NCBI GenBank assembly: GCA_021731205.1
Contig: JAKFXV010000231.1
Span: 1-6,899, forward strand
Length of the DNA stretch: 6,899 nt
Direction: 5' to 3'
Source of the DNA: Nocardioides sp.
GTDB taxonomy: Bacteria; Actinomycetota; Actinomycetes; Propionibacteriales; Nocardioidaceae
In this document: piece after piece, positions 5,926 through 6,899 of the stretch
How positions within the stretch are numbered: the first letter of the stretch is position 1
Layout: every line of letters starts with the position of its first letter
The notes under the pieces: generated by a model
Told to the model about the DNA's origin: nothing
The model's database searches: none
What the model saw: the letters and a program-made list of their open reading frames with translations, nothing else
Program-made: the position numbers and the translations under genes

Positions 5926-6885
5926 TCAGGCCAACGTGGCGGCGTTGGCGGAGCGCACGGACTCGGAGTAGGCGGCCATCTTGGTCGCCGACTGGGTCAG
6001 CAGCCAGTTGACCCCACCGGAGTTGTTGCGGTCGCTGTTGAAGTAGGCGATCGCAGTGAACCGATCGATGCGGGCCGTGGCGTACTGCCAGGAGGCGCGC
6101 CACCAGGGGCCGCCCTTGATGCTGGAGTAGTCGTCGGTGCAGGCGCTCTCGCCGATGCCGACCATCTTCTGGTTGTGCCCGCGGACGTCGAGCCAGGACA
6201 ACACCCGGCCAACTCGTTGCTCGTAGGTCTCCCCGCCACGGTTCTGATAGACATCGATGCCGAGGAAATGGCAGCGCGACAACACGCTCGCCGTGATCCA
6301 GTCGGCTGGATCGTGACGGCGGTTGGTGGGGTTCCAGGTCCACTCGCCCAGGATCGGCGCTGAGATGACGTTCTTCAGGCCGGTCTCCGCCTTCATGATG
6401 TCGTGGATCCGGCACCAGGCACGAGCGAACTCGGCCGGCGGGGCGTTGTCGGTGTGCGGCTCGTGGTTGAAGGTCACGATCACCGGCTTGGTCAACGTCG
6501 CGTAGGACCGAGCCCGTGAACGGATCGCAGCATCGTGCAGACCGTCGCCGATCTGCTTCCACGTGGTGCCGGGGTTGCCGGGCGGCTTGAACGAGGTCCA
6601 GGGCATCCGGTTCGCGGCGTGATCGGCCTTGATCAACTTGAGCTCGCGAGTGATGCCGTCCCACTTGTGGAAGGTCCGGCGCAGTCCGACCTTGCCCGTG
6701 CGGCTCTCGATGTCGAATCCGTAGCCGGTGAGCCCGACGTAGATCTTCCCGGGAGTGTGGCCGGTGAACTTTGCTCCGGTGACCGCCGCCGACGCGGGGG
6801 CGGCGAAGGCGTTGGCGGCCAGCGGAGAAACAATCGCTCCGAGCGCTGAGGACTGAAGGAGAGACCTGCGCGACACCTGAAGCAT
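5926..6885 (-). CDS. Tat-exported glycoside-hydrolase-like TIM-barrel protein (clan GH-A / GH26-like)
   Basis: A 319-residue protein predicted to be exported folded and to act outside the cell, perhaps on a polysaccharide. Residues 1-34 form a Tat signal peptide: SRRSLLQ (5-11), a hydrophobic stretch (12-28), and Ala-rich cleavage sites near AFA-AP or ASA-AV. The mature part resembles small GH26-like barrels of actinobacteria: VTFNHEPHTD (137-146) with Glu142 as likely acid/base after a barrel strand, EWTWNP (181-186), GIDVYQN (209-215), GIGESACTDDY (243-253) with Glu246 as likely nucleophile, and IAYFNSD (279-285) before NWLL (293-296). No carbohydrate-binding module or membrane anchor is present. 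The ATG at 6885-6883 has AAAGGA five bases upstream (6896-6891). It lies 45 bases before the mutase gene on the same strand, but its function does not fit nucleoside catabolism, so it is probably an independent unit. The family and catalytic residues are inferred from motifs, and the substrate is unknown. Confidence 0.85.
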   Translation of the reverse strand: MLQVSRRSLLQSSALGAIVSPLAANAFAAPASAAVTGAKFTGHTPGKIYVGLTGYGFDIESRTGKVGLRRTFHKWDGITRELKLIKADHAANRMPWTSFKPPGNPGTTWKQIGDGLHDAAIRSRARSYATLTKPVIVTFNHEPHTDNAPPAEFARAWCRIHDIMKAETGLKNVISAPILGEWTWNPTNRRHDPADWITASVLSRCHFLGIDVYQNRGGETYEQRVGRVLSWLDVRGHNQKMVGIGESACTDDYSSIKGGPWWRASWQYATARIDRFTAIAYFNSDRNNSGGVNWLLTQSATKMAAYSESVRSANAATLA

Positions 6886-6890
6886 GGGCG

Positions 6891-6896
6891 TCCTTT
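6891..6896 (-). promoter_or_regulatory. Ribosome binding site of the exported glycoside-hydrolase-like gene
   Basis: AAAGGA on the minus strand lies five bases before the ATG at 6885-6883. It supports the start that gives a complete Tat signal peptide. The promoter would be beyond the window edge. Confidence 0.65.
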
Positions 6897-6899
6897 GCC

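Noticed and set aside
5896..5930. A possible hairpin (CCTGA/TCAGG with an inner GGCG/CGCC pair) between the exported-protein gene and the mutase gene
   Set aside because: The stem is short and interrupted, there is no T-run, and part of it overlaps the TGA stop. It is too weak to call a terminator.

Overview
The window is dense, high-GC DNA with GTG starts, ATGA overlaps and almost no intergenic space, typical of an actinobacterium. The gene set and protein styles suggest Nocardioides or another Propionibacteriales member, but that placement is an inference. Seven protein genes fill nearly the whole window; no RNA gene, mobile element, CRISPR array or gene-free stretch longer than 50 bases was found.

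Layout: at the left edge, on the + strand, lies the 3' end of an adenosine deaminase gene (1-273). It converges, only 6 bases apart, on a five-gene minus-strand run that reads right to left: a PGM2/PmmB-type phosphosugar mutase (5880-4222), deoxyribose-phosphate aldolase deoC (4192-3242), a catalytic aldehyde dehydrogenase (3231-1807), a short second aldehyde dehydrogenase-like protein without a catalytic domain (1810-935), and an uncharacterised protein with a C39-like cysteine peptidase signature (933-280). Spacing within the run is 29, 10, -4 and 1 bases, so it is very probably one operon. To its right, also on the minus strand, is a complete gene for a Tat-exported glycoside-hydrolase-like protein (6885-5926), probably a separate unit.

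How the genes work together: adenosine deaminase makes (deoxy)inosine; a nucleoside phosphorylase (not in the window) would release (deoxy)ribose-1-phosphate; the mutase would convert this to the 5-phosphate; DeoC splits deoxyribose-5-phosphate into glyceraldehyde-3-phosphate and acetaldehyde; and the aldehyde dehydrogenase pair would oxidise the aldehyde. This is a nucleoside/deoxyribose catabolic locus.

The most notable observation is the aldehyde dehydrogenase pair. The first protein has the NAD-binding and catalytic domains with Cys and Glu, but a shortened oligomerisation hairpin and no C-terminal strand. The second has a degenerate NAD-binding half, no catalytic domain, and both the hairpin and the C-terminal strand. 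Together (474 + 291 residues) they match the two-domain plan of ALDH16, divided at the domain boundary into two translationally coupled genes. The pair looks like a split ALDH16 that should form an obligate heteromer.
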